Assembly (NCBI RefSeq): GCF_024138125.1
Contig: NZ_CP099993.1
Location: forward strand, 1 to 64,000
DNA: 64,000 bases
Direction: 5' to 3'
Origin: Halorussus salilacus
GTDB lineage: Archaea; Halobacteriota; Halobacteria; Halobacteriales; Haladaptataceae
Positions 16,513-25,457 of this stretch are shown here, one piece after another. Within the stretch, counting starts at the first letter, position 1, and each line of letters starts with the position of its first letter. A model generated the notes under the pieces. That model worked only from the letters and a program-made list of their open reading frames with translations. It made no database searches and had not been told where the DNA came from. The translations under genes and the position numbers were made by a program.

Positions 16513-17130
16513 ATGACACGCAATACATCGCGCCGTCGCTTTCTGATGGCGACGGCCGCAGTCGGTGCCGCGGCGAGTTTGAACGTCGCGGTACTCGCAC
16601 AGGACGACGGCGAAGAGTACATCCTGCTCGGCGGCAACACGCCGGGGTGGATACCGTACCGTCTGCCCGGCGACGAGTCGGCCGACGACGCCGAGGACAA
16701 CCCGACGCTCGCGCTCGAAGCCGGAACGACCTACACGCTGGCGTGGGTGAACGTCGACGGACAGCCCCACAACGTCGCGATACGGGACTCCGAGGGCGAG
16801 AACCTGCAGGTCCTGCAGGTTCTCGACGACTTCGGCTCCGACCAGTTCGAGGAACTGAACCAGACCGAGGGTAACGAGACGGAGATGAACGAGACGGAGA
16901 TGGGGGACAACGAGACCGACGGCAACGAGACGGCGACCACGGTCCCCGAGGAGGAGCTGGTGGACGCCACCGAGAACGTCACCGAGGAGGGCGCGGTCCA
17001 GGCCGTCCGGTTCACCGCCAGCGAGGAGATGGCGACCTACATCTGCGAGGTCCACCCCACCACGATGGAGGGCGACGTCGAGATAGAAGGCGGCGACGGG
17101 AACGGCGAGGAAAACAACAGTTCTGCGTAG
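16513..17130 (+). CDS. Exported blue-copper (halocyanin/cupredoxin-like) protein
   Basis: It is an electron carrier or copper protein on the outer face. The twin-arginine signal is SRRRFLMATAAVGAAASLNVAVLA (residues 5-29). Type 1 copper ligands can be placed: His in DGQPHNVAI, then Cys, His and Met in TYICEVHPTTM (C-x2-H-x3-M). Between the first His and the Cys there is an unusual insert of about 45 residues with repeated N-E-T sequons (GNETEMNETEMGDNETDGNET), likely N-glycosylated. The C-terminal tail is Gly/Asn-rich. ATG at 16513 begins the signal directly. Confidence 0.88.
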   Translation: MTRNTSRRRFLMATAAVGAAASLNVAVLAQDDGEEYILLGGNTPGWIPYRLPGDESADDAEDNPTLALEAGTTYTLAWVNVDGQPHNVAIRDSEGENLQVLQVLDDFGSDQFEELNQTEGNETEMNETEMGDNETDGNETATTVPEEELVDATENVTEEGAVQAVRFTASEEMATYICEVHPTTMEGDVEIEGGDGNGEENNSSA

Positions 17131-17171
17131 TGACGCCACGCCGCGTTTCGGGGCGATTCGATTTCCGGCCG

Positions 17172-18323
17172 CTACTCGTTTTTCGGACTGCTCGGATGGT
17201 AGTCGGTGTCGTACTCGCCCGGCCGGTCGTCGACACGGTCGGGGTTGATGCGGCCGCCGAGGAGCATGAAGTCGGCGAGCGTCAGCGCCAGCATCGCCTC
17301 GACGACCGGGACGCCGCGGGGCGGGAGAACGGGGTCGTGTCTGCCGATGACCTGCTCCTCGCGTTCCTCGCCCGCCTCCCAGTCGACCGTGGTCTGGGGC
17401 TTGGGAATCGAGGTGGGCGCGTGGAGCGTGACCTCGCCGTAGAGGGGTTCGCCCGTGGTGATGCCGCCCTGCAGGCCGCCGTGGTCGTTCTCGACGGGTT
17501 GGGGGTCCCCGTCCTCGCCGAACTCCCACTCGTCGTTGCGTTCGCTCCCGGTGTACTCGCGTGCCTCCCTGCCGAGGCCGAACTCGAAGGCGGTCGTCGC
17601 CGGAACCGCCATCATCGCCTGCCCGAGTCGCGCCGAGACCGAGTCGAACCGGGGCGCACCGAGTCCGCGCGGGACCCCGCGGGCCTCGAAGTAGATGGAC
17701 CCGCCGATGGAGTCGCCCGCCTGCTGGTACTCGTCGATGCGCTCGCGCATCTCCTCGGCGGTCTCGGGGTGAGCACACCGCACCTCGTTCTCCTCGCTGT
17801 GTTCGAGCATCTCCTCGAAGGAGACCTCGGGGGCCTCGATGTCGCCGATTTGGTCGACGTGGGCCTTCAGTTCGATTCCCTCGCGCGCGAGGAGCTTCTT
17901 CGCGACGGCCCCGGCCGCGACCCAGTTGACGGTCTCGCGGGCCGACGAGCGTCCGCCGCCGCCCCAGTTGCGCGTGCCGAACTTCGCCGAGTAGGTGAAG
18001 TCGCCGTGGCTGGGCCGGGGCGCTGTGATGAACGGCTCGTACTTCTCCGAGCGGGCGTCCTTGTTCTCGATGACCATCCCGATGGGCGTCCCGGTGGTGT
18101 AACCGTCCTGCAGGCCCGACTTGATGGAGACAGCGTCGGGTTCGCCCCGACTCGTGGTTATCATCGACTGGCCGGGCTTGCGCCGGTCGAGGTCGGCCTG
18201 CACGTCCTCCTCGGAGAGTTCGAGCCCCGCGGGACAGCCCGAGACGGTGACGCCCATGGCGTCGCCGTGGCTCTCGCCGAACGTGGTCACCTGGAAGAGG
18301 CGACCGAAGCGATTTCCGTTCAT
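17172..18323 (-). CDS. aroC: Chorismate synthase
   Basis: Last step of the shikimate pathway: 5-enolpyruvylshikimate 3-phosphate to chorismate, with reduced FMN. The 383-residue protein carries the three family signatures: GESHGDAMGVTVSGCPAG near the start, the basic/Gly-rich GTRNWGGGGRSSARETVNWVAAGAVAKKLL, and RHDPVLPPRGVPVVEAMLALTLADFMLL near the end. The ATG at 18323 is the natural start; the longer frame adds unrelated residues. It is on the same strand as the phosphodiesterase and aroA but 55 bases from the former, so co-transcription is possible. Confidence 0.97.
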   Translation of the reverse strand: MNGNRFGRLFQVTTFGESHGDAMGVTVSGCPAGLELSEEDVQADLDRRKPGQSMITTSRGEPDAVSIKSGLQDGYTTGTPIGMVIENKDARSEKYEPFITAPRPSHGDFTYSAKFGTRNWGGGGRSSARETVNWVAAGAVAKKLLAREGIELKAHVDQIGDIEAPEVSFEEMLEHSEENEVRCAHPETAEEMRERIDEYQQAGDSIGGSIYFEARGVPRGLGAPRFDSVSARLGQAMMAVPATTAFEFGLGREAREYTGSERNDEWEFGEDGDPQPVENDHGGLQGGITTGEPLYGEVTLHAPTSIPKPQTTVDWEAGEEREEQVIGRHDPVLPPRGVPVVEAMLALTLADFMLLGGRINPDRVDDRPGEYDTDYHPSSPKNE

Positions 18324-18378
18324 TACCGGGTGTTGGTCGGGCGGGCTATTTAGGGTTTGTAGAAGCCGCAAGCTTGGG

Positions 18379-19638
18379 CTACGAATCGGACGGGCCGACC
18401 AGTTCGTCCATCTTCGCGGCCGCGAACGGGACCAGCATCTCCTCGGGGTGGAGTCCGCCGTGCATTCCGACGTAGGCCAACTCGTCGGGCTCCTCGTCGC
18501 CCCACCAGACGCCGAGATTACGATGGGTGACCACCACGTCGCCGAGTCGCCGCCGGAAGGTCTCGGAGGGCGGCGCGTCCCCGAACAGTTCGCAGTCGAG
18601 GACCTCCTCGCGCGTGAACACCTTCGCGTCCAGATTCTCGCGGAGGAACGCCGCGGTTTCGGCCTCGCGTCCCTCCTGCAGATGCAGGTGGACGTTGCGC
18701 GGGCTCCCCGAGAACCGGACCGGGGTGCCGTCGTCGCGGCGCGCCAGCGCCGCGACGACCTCCTCGAACCCGTCGAGGTCCACGTTGCGCTCCGGGTCGG
18801 TGTTCACATGGCCGTGGTCGGCGGTCACGACGAGCAGGGTCTCCTCGGCGACCGCGGCGTCGAGTCCCGAGAGCGCCGCCGAGACCGCGTCGAATACCTC
18901 GCCGACCGTCTCGCGGTACGACTCCGAGCGGGTGCCCGACTCGTGGCCCGCTTGGTCCACGTCGTGGAGGTAGGCGTAACAGTACGACCGGTCGTCCTCA
19001 CGGTGGGCCGCCCCGAGCGCGTCGCCGACGCGCTCGGGGAAGTCGGCCAGCGACTCGTAGGTGTACCTCGCCGCGCCCTCGGTGGTCGTCTCGAAGGGGA
19101 CGACGTGGTGGGCCGACACCCCGGCGTCTTCGAGTTCCGGGTAGAGCGACGGAGCGGCCGAGACCTCCTCGGGGGCGAGGCCCTCCGGCTCCTCGCCGTC
19201 CTTCGTCAGGAAGGGCAAGGCCTCGAACTCTTGGTCGGCGCTCGGTTCGTAGACGTTCCACCCGATGACGCCGTGTTCGGCCGGGAGACTGCCCGTGTGG
19301 AAGGTGTGTATCGCCGCGGCGGTCTCGCTGGGGTAGGTGGCGGTCAGCGGGGTCACCCGCGCCGTCTCGGAGAGGCGACTCAGAAACGGGTGGGCGTCGC
19401 GAACGCGTCGCCACTGCTCGAATCCGAAGCCGTCGACCAGCACGACGAGGACGTTCTCCACCGCAGTGTCGACCCCCGCGAGCGTGTCGTCGGGGAGCGT
19501 CCGGCCGGTGTCGGCCCCCAGCACCGACGCGACGGTGTGGGGGACGTTGGCGAAGCAGTACCCCCCGTAATCGGGGAGGAGGGAGCCGTCCTCGCCGAAC
19601 TCGGCTCGGAGCGACTCCGCGAGGTCGGTTCGAAGCAT
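18379..19638 (-). CDS. Alkaline phosphatase superfamily phosphodiesterase / nucleotide pyrophosphatase
   Basis: The 419-residue protein has the metal-binding Asp and nucleophile region VVLVDGFGFEQW and ATYPSETAAAIHTFHTGSLPAEHGVIGW, where Thr/Ser follows the strand. Further metal ligands are D-x3-H in YLHDVDQAGHESG and DHGH in VVTADHGHVNTD. This matches type I phosphodiesterase / nucleotide pyrophosphatase proteins. No signal peptide is visible, so it is likely cytoplasmic. It lies between aroC and aroA, but I know of no link to aromatic synthesis. Substrate unknown. Confidence 0.88.
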   Translation of the reverse strand: MLRTDLAESLRAEFGEDGSLLPDYGGYCFANVPHTVASVLGADTGRTLPDDTLAGVDTAVENVLVVLVDGFGFEQWRRVRDAHPFLSRLSETARVTPLTATYPSETAAAIHTFHTGSLPAEHGVIGWNVYEPSADQEFEALPFLTKDGEEPEGLAPEEVSAAPSLYPELEDAGVSAHHVVPFETTTEGAARYTYESLADFPERVGDALGAAHREDDRSYCYAYLHDVDQAGHESGTRSESYRETVGEVFDAVSAALSGLDAAVAEETLLVVTADHGHVNTDPERNVDLDGFEEVVAALARRDDGTPVRFSGSPRNVHLHLQEGREAETAAFLRENLDAKVFTREEVLDCELFGDAPPSETFRRRLGDVVVTHRNLGVWWGDEEPDELAYVGMHGGLHPEEMLVPFAAAKMDELVGPSDS

Positions 19639-19710
19639 TCGACCGTCGATTGGGTGTCCCCCCGAAAGTACGTGTCGACTGCGTGCCAGTCCTTCGCAGG
19701 CTACGAGGAG

Positions 19711-21051
19711 CTACCGCTCGACCGTCGCCCCGAGGTCGTACAGCACGTCGAAGAAGTTCGGGAACGACACGTCGACGTGCTCGCCGTCCGAGACCACCGT
19801 CGGCCCGGAGCAGGCCAGCGCCGCCACCGACAGCGCCATCACGATGCGGTGGTCCCCCCGGCCGTCCACGACGCCGCCCGCCAGTTCGGAGTCGCCGCCC
19901 CGGACCGTCAGTACGTCTTCGTCCTCGTCGGTCTCCGCGCCCAGATGTCGCAGCTCCTCGGCCATCGCGCTCACCCGGTCGGTCTCCTTGTACCGGACGT
20001 GCTCGCAGTTGACGATGCGGGTCTCGCCGTCGGCGACAGCGCCGAGCGCCGCGATGGTGGGCAGGAGGTCGGGGGTGTCGCCCACGTCGACCTCGACGCC
20101 CGAGAGGGCAGAGCGCTCGACCGCGACCACGCCGTCGTCGCGGTTCCAGTCCACCTCGGCACCCATCCGTTCGAGGACGCCGACTATCGCGCTGTCGCCC
20201 TGTGCGCTGGGGTACGCGCCCTCGACCAGCACCTCCTCGCCCTCGTCGGCCGCCACGGCCCCCGCCGCGAGCAGGTACGAGATGGAGGAGAAGTCGCCGG
20301 GGACGTGGTACTCGCCGTCCGCGGGTTCGTAGGACTGGCCGCCCTCGACGCGGTAGGTCCCCCCGCCGTCGCCCTCGCCGCCGTCTCCCTTGCCGCCGTC
20401 TCCCTCGCCGATTCCCTCCTTTTCCGCCTCGACTCCGAACGCGTCGAGGAGTTCGAGCGTGATGTCGACGTAGGGTGCCGACTTGAGTTCGGTTTCGAGG
20501 TCGACCTCGACCCCCTCGTCGGTCAGCGCCCCGGCCATCAGGAGCGCGGAGACGAACTGCGAGGAGACGTCGCCGGGCATCGACACCGTCCCGCCAGATA
20601 TCGCCCCCTCGATTACGAGGGGGGCCTGTCCGTTCCCGCGGGTGCTCCGGGCGCGCCCGCCGAGGGCCTCCACGGCGTCGAGCAGGGGGCCGTGGGGCCG
20701 CGAGCGCAGGGAGCCGTCGCCGGTCAGCACGGTCGCGCCGTCGGCGAGCGCGGCCGCCCCGGTCACGAGGCGCATCGTCGTCCCGCTGTTCGCGCAGTCG
20801 ATGACGTCGGCCGGGACCTCGGGGCGGCCGTCGAAGCCGTCCACGTCGAGGTGGTCCGATTCCCGGGTCACGCTCCCGCCGAAGGCTTCGACCGCCCGCA
20901 TCGTCGCCTTGGTGTCGGCGCTCACGAGCGGGTCGTGGACCAGCGCGCCGCCGGAGTACCCAGCGGCGAGGATGGCCCGGTGGGTGTAGCTCTTCGAGGA
21001 GGGCGCTCGCGCGACCCCCGAGAGCGTCGAGGGCTCTATCTCTACGTCCAT
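19711..21051 (-). CDS. aroA: 3-phosphoshikimate 1-carboxyvinyltransferase (EPSP synthase)
   Basis: It joins phosphoenolpyruvate to shikimate 3-phosphate, the sixth step of the shikimate pathway. Family motifs are [16 protein letters not shown], the signature [20 protein letters not shown] (residues 86-105), [12 protein letters not shown] and, near the C-terminus, [16 protein letters not shown] and [16 protein letters not shown] run of about 20 residues of Gly-Asp repeats ([17 protein letters not shown], residues 215-231) interrupts an otherwise normal protein and is probably a surface loop. It is the first aro gene of the minus-strand group aroA - phosphodiesterase - aroC. Confidence 0.96.
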   Translation of the reverse strand: MDVEIEPSTLSGVARAPSSKSYTHRAILAAGYSGGALVHDPLVSADTKATMRAVEAFGGSVTRESDHLDVDGFDGRPEVPADVIDCANSGTTMRLVTGAAALADGATVLTGDGSLRSRPHGPLLDAVEALGGRARSTRGNGQAPLVIEGAISGGTVSMPGDVSSQFVSALLMAGALTDEGVEVDLETELKSAPYVDITLELLDAFGVEAEKEGIGEGDGGKGDGGEGDGGGTYRVEGGQSYEPADGEYHVPGDFSSISYLLAAGAVAADEGEEVLVEGAYPSAQGDSAIVGVLERMGAEVDWNRDDGVVAVERSALSGVEVDVGDTPDLLPTIAALGAVADGETRIVNCEHVRYKETDRVSAMAEELRHLGAETDEDEDVLTVRGGDSELAGGVVDGRGDHRIVMALSVAALACSGPTVVSDGEHVDVSFPNFFDVLYDLGATVER

Positions 21052-21104
21052 GTCCGGCCAGACGGCCCGCCCCCGTATCAGGGTACCGGAGGTGGCAGGG
21101 TTCC

Positions 21105-21142
21105 CGGGTCTGGACCCCCGAACCGGGTCTGGACCCCCGAAC
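21105..21142. repeat. Two exact tandem copies of a 19-base unit
   Basis: CGGGTCTGGACCCCCGAAC occurs at 21105-21123 and 21124-21142 without change. The repeat is between aroA and the stress-protein gene, in the region that should hold the aroA promoter. Confidence 0.8.
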
Positions 21143-21160
21143 CCGGTCCCGGCCGCGATT

Positions 21161-21206
21161 CGGTGACCGTGGTCCGGTGACCGCGGTCACCGGACCACGG
21201 TCACCG
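21161..21206. repeat. Perfect 46-base palindrome over the stop codon of the stress-protein gene
   Basis: Two 23-base arms (CGGTGACCGTGGTCCGGTGACCG and its complement) join without a loop. The right arm encodes the last residues of the stress protein (TVVR-stop) and the left arm mirrors them in non-coding DNA. It may act as a 3' hairpin or be the trace of an inverted duplication. It equals the livM palindrome in length. Confidence 0.85.
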
Positions 21207-21681
21207 GAACCGTGGCGCGCCCCACGATGTCCTTGGCGGTGCTCCCGACCCGCCCCTCGTGCTCCTCGGAGAGGCCCCGATGGCCGACGAAGATGGCGTC
21301 GACGCCCTCGCGCTCGGCGTCGTCGGACTGCGTCCGACTGCTCGAAGGGCTTCGCCCTTCGGCGTACTCGACCAGTTCGTCGACCGGTTCGCCGTAGAGC
21401 ATCCCCGCCTCGACCTCGACGCCCGCCCGGTCGCCGACCGCCTCGGCCTCCTCCAGCACCGCCTGCGCTTCGGTCTCGGCGTCCTCGATGTCCGCGGCGA
21501 CGAGCGCCTCGTCGGCCTCGGCGAGGCTCGTCGGCGGGCCGTCGCCCCCCGCGAAGAACTGCTCGGGGACGACCACGGTCGCCGCCTCCACCTCGGCCCC
21601 GGTCGCGGCGGCGAGTTCGACCGCGTGCCGAAGGGCGTCCATGCTGGATTCTGAGCCGTCCACCGCGACGAGGTACTTCAT
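21187..21681 (-). CDS. Universal stress protein (UspA family)
   Basis: The 164-residue protein has a single Usp domain: MKYLVAVDGSESSMDALRHAVELAA at the start and FVGHRGLSEEHEGRVGSTAKDIVGRATVPVTVV at the end. The G-x2-G-x9-G-S/T ATP motif is largely kept, so it probably binds ATP. A serine-rich insert (AEGRSPSSSRTQSDDAERE, about 115-133) interrupts the domain. The ATG at 21681 starts the first strand. Role inferred from family: stress or energy signalling. Confidence 0.9.
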   Translation of the reverse strand: MKYLVAVDGSESSMDALRHAVELAAATGAEVEAATVVVPEQFFAGGDGPPTSLAEADEALVAADIEDAETEAQAVLEEAEAVGDRAGVEVEAGMLYGEPVDELVEYAEGRSPSSSRTQSDDAEREGVDAIFVGHRGLSEEHEGRVGSTAKDIVGRATVPVTVVR

Positions 21682-21713
21682 GGTGGCCGATAGGACGCCG
21701 GAGGGCATTTGGA

Positions 21714-22013
21714 TTGCGGCCGGGTCGGCGATGCGAGTCGGACCGAGGCGAGTCTCGGGTCCGGGAGGCCTTCGAGAGCGCGGTCGACGGCGACGACTCG
21801 GGCAGCGTCGACGCCCGGGACTACCGCGAGCGACTCGACGGCGAGGTGGTCCGGTACGAGGGGCGCAATTACACCACCAGCGCCCACAGCGTCGGCGACT
21901 GCGGCGGCGACCCGCGCGCGTTCGTCTTCCTCGGGGGCGGCGTCCTCGCGCTGTCGAGCATCCTGTTCGCGGCGCTGGGCGCGTTCGGGACGCTCCTGCG
22001 TCGTTACTCCTGA
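21714..22013 (+). CDS. Possible small protein with C-terminal membrane helix; start uncertain
   Basis: From about 21745 the frame reads like a genuine protein: REAFESAVDGDDSGSVDARDYRERLDGEVVRYEGRNYTTSAHS, then DCGGDPRAFVFLGGGVLALSSILFAALGAFGTLL, a membrane helix, and a basic end RRYS. No ATG or GTG lies in frame close by. The TTG at 21714 is the nearest option; otherwise the start was lost by a frameshift from the ATG at 21730. I do not recognise the family. It is convergent with the next small gene. Confidence 0.4.
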   Translation: MRPGRRCESDRGESRVREAFESAVDGDDSGSVDARDYRERLDGEVVRYEGRNYTTSAHSVGDCGGDPRAFVFLGGGVLALSSILFAALGAFGTLLRRYS

Positions 22014-22285
22014 GCGCGCTCGCGGTCGGAGTCCGGCCCCTTCTCGCGGCCGTCCGTCAGTTCGCTCTCGTTCTCCAACGCGTCGGCGATGCGCTCGACC
22101 GCGACCACGAACCGGCCCGCGAGTTCGAGGAACTGCCACGCGAGGTAGGCCCCGAACAGCAGGAGGACGACCGCGATGCCGAGGAGGGGGCGGGACGCGA
22201 TGACGACGCTGTACAGCAGAATCAGGAGACCGACGAGGGCCTGCAAGATTCGCAGACCCCTCCGCTCGTCGTTTCGGTCGGACAT
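22004..22285 (-). CDS. Small membrane protein, unknown function
   Basis: The 93-residue protein starts MSDRNDERRGLRILQALVG and has two membrane helices (about 11-30 and 34-60), then a charged tail with an amphipathic start and an acidic end (ENESELTDGREKGPDSDRER). It lies 3' of the cation exchanger on the same strand, about 110 bases away with a hairpin between, so they are probably separate transcripts. No family recognised. Confidence 0.68.
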   Translation of the reverse strand: MSDRNDERRGLRILQALVGLLILLYSVVIASRPLLGIAVVLLLFGAYLAWQFLELAGRFVVAVERIADALENESELTDGREKGPDSDRERAQE

Positions 22286-22332
22286 GTCGTCGGCGACACA
22301 CTCCCGGCACGAGTACTTTCCGTTCCGACGCG

Positions 22333-22370
22333 GCGCGACCGGCGTCCGGCCCGCCGGACGCCGGTCGCGC
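22333..22370. repeat. Perfect GC hairpin 3' of the cation exchanger gene
   Basis: Two 18-base arms (GCGCGACCGGCGTCCGGC and its complement) with a 2-base loop start 27 bases beyond the exchanger stop. It may help end that transcript. It is similar in form, not in sequence, to the other 3' hairpins here. Confidence 0.6.
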
Positions 22371-22396
22371 GTGGTCCACTCCTCTCGGAGCGCCGG

Positions 22397-23404
22397 TCAG
22401 ATTCCCTTGACCGTCTCGATAGCGCCGAGCGATTCGAGGGTCATCCAGAGCAGGAAAAAGGCGTACAGCGCCAGAAAGCCGTAGGCCTCGCGGTCGGTGA
22501 GTTCGAGGCCGGTCCGGGTGAACACGACGAACACGAGGGTCGCGAACGCCAGAAACCCCATCGTCGGGATGGCCGCCAGGAAATCGATGGTCGCCCGGCC
22601 CGCGAGCAGGACGCCGACCGGGATGGCGACGAGGAGGTTGAACGTGTTGCTCCCGAGGACGTTCGTGAGGCTGGTGACGTCCTCGTCGTTCCGGGCGGCG
22701 TTGACGCTGACGAACGCGTCGGGGAGGCTCGTCGCGGCCGCGATGACGGTCAGCCCCCACAGGAAGCTCGGGGTGTCGAAGAACCGCCCGAAGTCGAGCG
22801 CCGCGCGAACGATGCCCTCGACCCCGACCGCGATGAGCGCGAGCGACCCGACGAGCAGGGCCCACTGGCGGAGCGGGTTCACGTCGACCGACGCGGTGGC
22901 CTCGTAGTCGCTGGCGTCCTGCTGGTGGAGGAAGACGTAGATGGCGTAAGTCCCCAGCGGGAGCACCGCGAGCGGGGGCGTGAGGATGGCCTCCCTGTTG
23001 GTCCCGCCCGGGACGTAGGTCGCGCCGAGCGCGAACACGATGAACAGGACGAGCACGCTGATGATGTAGAACTGCGCGTCCTTGTGGACGATGTCGCGGG
23101 TCACTTCGAGCTTCTCGGTGGCGAGCGCCGACAGCGCCGGGATGACCAGCAGATTGAAGATGGCGCTGCCGACGATTGCGCCCACGCCCAGCGAGAACTC
23201 ACCGTGGAGCAGGGTGCTGATGACGATGGAGCTGAGTTCCGGAAAGCTCGACCCGACCGCGACCACGATTGCGCCGTGGACCGCGACCGGAAGGCCGTAG
23301 TGCTTGCTGAGGCGCTCGGCCGAGGCTTCGAGGCGTTGGCTCCCCTTCCAGATGACCGCGGTCGAGACGACCGCGAGCGCGACGGCGACGAGGAGGCCGT
23401 TCAT
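22397..23404 (-). CDS. Sodium/calcium exchanger family (CaCA) antiporter
   Basis: This is a membrane cation antiporter, probably moving Ca2+ or another divalent ion against Na+ or H+. The 335 residues make about 10 helices in two homologous halves. The alpha repeats are VAVHGAIVVAVGSSFPELSSIVIS (about 40-63) and LWGLTVIAAATSLPDAFVSVNAAR (about 220-243), each with the acidic residue needed for ion binding. ATG at 23404. It is divergent from the Xaa-Pro peptidase, with about 100 bases between them. Confidence 0.92.
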   Translation of the reverse strand: MNGLLVAVALAVVSTAVIWKGSQRLEASAERLSKHYGLPVAVHGAIVVAVGSSFPELSSIVISTLLHGEFSLGVGAIVGSAIFNLLVIPALSALATEKLEVTRDIVHKDAQFYIISVLVLFIVFALGATYVPGGTNREAILTPPLAVLPLGTYAIYVFLHQQDASDYEATASVDVNPLRQWALLVGSLALIAVGVEGIVRAALDFGRFFDTPSFLWGLTVIAAATSLPDAFVSVNAARNDEDVTSLTNVLGSNTFNLLVAIPVGVLLAGRATIDFLAAIPTMGFLAFATLVFVVFTRTGLELTDREAYGFLALYAFFLLWMTLESLGAIETVKGI

Positions 23405-23508
23405 CGTGAAGATGTTGTCGACGCCGAGTGAAAGGCCGTTCCATTCGTCGTCGGTCCGAGCGCGCCGAAACCCGCATCGTTTTGGCCTCGGGGTCGCTCC
23501 CGTTCGGT

Positions 23509-24684
23509 ATGGAACCCGACCTCTCGACGCTCGCAGACGCGCTCGAAGACGCCGGAGCCGACGGCTACCTGCTCGACGCCGACTCGGGCGACTCCGACCA
23601 GCTCTACCTCTCGGGCTTCGACGCGCCCGACGCGTTCGTCACCCTCTACACGCCCGAGGAGACTGCGCTGCTCGTGTCCGGACTGGAGTACGGCCGCGCC
23701 AAGAAGGAGAGTCGCGCCGACGAGGTGGCCCGCCTCGCCGACTACGACTACCCCGAACTGGTCGGCGAGCACGGCCGCGCCGGGGCCAAGAACCGAGTCC
23801 TCGCCGCGTTCCTCGCCGACCGCGGCGTCGAGTCGGTCGCCGCGCCCGAGCGATTCCCGCTTGGCACCGCCGACGCCCTGCGCGAGCAGGGCGTCTCGGT
23901 CGAGGTGCTCGACGGCGACGTGCTGACCGAGATCCGCGCAGTCAAGACCGACGAGGAGGTCGCCCACGTCCGCGAGGCCCAAGAGGCCAACGAGGCCGCG
24001 ATGGCGGCCGCCGAGGACCTGCTCGCCGCCGCCGAAATCGAGGACGGCCTGCTGTACCACGACGGCGAGGTGCTGACCAGCGAGCGCGTCACCGAGGAGA
24101 TAGAGGTCACCCTGCTCCGCCACGGTTGCGCGCTCGACGAGACCATCGTCGCCTCGGGTGCAGACGGAGCCGACCCCCACGACCGCGGGAGCGGCCCGCT
24201 CGAAGCCCACGAACCCATCGTAATCGACATCTTCCCGCGGAATAAGGCGAGCAAGTACAACGGCGACATGACCCGGACCTTCGTCGTCGGCGAACCCAGC
24301 GAGGAGGTCCGGCGGCGCTGGGAGGACACCCACGAGGCGTTCGAGGCCGCGCTCGACGCGCTCGGACCCGGCGTCACGGGCAAGGCGGTCCACGACGCGG
24401 TCTGCGACGTGTACGAGGAGAAGGGCTACGACACCCTCCGGAGCGACCCGAGCGCCGAGACGGGGTTCATCCACAGCACGGGCCACGGTATCGGGCTGGA
24501 CGTTCACGAGCTCCCGCGGGTCAGCCCCGACGGCGGCGAACTGGAGCCGGGCCACGTCGTCACCATCGAACCCGGCCTGTACGACCCCGAGTTCGGGGGC
24601 GTCCGCATCGAGGACCTCGTGGTGGTCACCGAGGACGGTTACGAGAACCTGACCGACTACCCGATTCGCCTGCGGCCGGAGTAG
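23509..24684 (+). CDS. M24 family Xaa-Pro peptidase
   Basis: The cytoplasmic metallopeptidase cuts peptides next to proline. The N-terminal creatinase-like domain spans about 1-125 and the pita-bread domain about 140-385. Metal ligands can be placed: D in [25 protein letters not shown] (two Asp), H in [14 protein letters not shown] in VVTIEPGLY and E in [11 protein letters not shown]. The ATG at 23509 starts the N-terminal domain; 27 earlier in-frame codons are not protein-like. A GC hairpin follows the stop. Confidence 0.92.
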   Translation: MEPDLSTLADALEDAGADGYLLDADSGDSDQLYLSGFDAPDAFVTLYTPEETALLVSGLEYGRAKKESRADEVARLADYDYPELVGEHGRAGAKNRVLAAFLADRGVESVAAPERFPLGTADALREQGVSVEVLDGDVLTEIRAVKTDEEVAHVREAQEANEAAMAAAEDLLAAAEIEDGLLYHDGEVLTSERVTEEIEVTLLRHGCALDETIVASGADGADPHDRGSGPLEAHEPIVIDIFPRNKASKYNGDMTRTFVVGEPSEEVRRRWEDTHEAFEAALDALGPGVTGKAVHDAVCDVYEEKGYDTLRSDPSAETGFIHSTGHGIGLDVHELPRVSPDGGELEPGHVVTIEPGLYDPEFGGVRIEDLVVVTEDGYENLTDYPIRLRPE

Positions 24685-24717
24685 TCCGAGCGAACAGTCC
24701 GAGCGAACACGAACATA

Positions 24718-24754
24718 GTCGTCGTCGCGCACGCGTCGCGTGCGCGGCGACGAC
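24718..24754. repeat. GC hairpin 3' of the Xaa-Pro peptidase gene
   Basis: Two 17-base arms with one G-T pair and a 3-base loop begin 34 bases after the peptidase stop. Position fits a 3'-end structure. Confidence 0.5.
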
Positions 24755-24802
24755 CGACGCGATGCGAGTCCTTTTCCCGGCCTCGGTGCCTACCACCGAG
24801 TC

Positions 24803-25396
24803 ATGACCGACGACGGGAGCTATCGCGTGCTCGGAGTCCCGGAGGCGGGCAGGCTCCGCCTGCTCGACAGGGAGACGTACGAGCCGGTCGTCACCGCGAG
24901 CGAGGGCCACGACGCGCCGGTCGCCGACCTCCGGCCGGGCTACCTCGTCGACGCCGACCTCGACTGGTCGGAGCCCGAGCCGACGGTCCGGTCGGTTTCG
25001 GTGCGCCGCCCGACCCTCTACGTCTTCGCCGACGACATCGACCCCGTGTTCGAGGCGGCCGAGCGGGCGTGGGCCGACGCGCGGGCGGCGGGCGAGTCGA
25101 TGAACAGCCGGGTGACCCGCAACACCGACAGCGAGGTCAACGGCGTCCTCTACGTCTTCGCCGAGGGGGGTCGACCGGACACGTTCGAGTCGTTCCGCGA
25201 CGGCGCGCGCCCGCTCGAACCGCTGGTCGACAGAGTGAACGAGCAGGAAGGGCAATCTCCGCGCGAGGTGTTTGCTCTCCGGCCCGCCGACGGGGAGTAC
25301 GTGGTCGTCACCATCGCGCTCCGGAAGGGCGGCCGGTTCGCCGACACGCTCCGGGACACCTACGACCGACCGCGGCCCGACGAGCCGCTGGGGTAG
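24803..25396 (+). CDS. Conserved haloarchaeal protein (DUF6663-like)
   Basis: The 197-residue protein begins MTDDGSYRVLGVPEAGRLRLLDRETYEPV. It has a mixed alpha/beta composition with an NGVLYVFAEGGRPDTFESFRDGARPLEPLVDRVNEQEG segment and no membrane segment or metal motif. I associate it with DUF6663 from memory; function unknown. ATG at 24803 is chosen over an upstream one at 24740, which lies in a hairpin region. A member of the dispersed repeat family begins about 60 bases after its stop. Confidence 0.75.
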   Translation: MTDDGSYRVLGVPEAGRLRLLDRETYEPVVTASEGHDAPVADLRPGYLVDADLDWSEPEPTVRSVSVRRPTLYVFADDIDPVFEAAERAWADARAAGESMNSRVTRNTDSEVNGVLYVFAEGGRPDTFESFRDGARPLEPLVDRVNEQEGQSPREVFALRPADGEYVVVTIALRKGGRFADTLRDTYDRPRPDEPLG

Positions 25397-25457
25397 TCCG
25401 AGTCCGAGCGACCCTCTTCGTGCCACCCCCTCGCGACGACCCCCGGCTTTTCACCCC

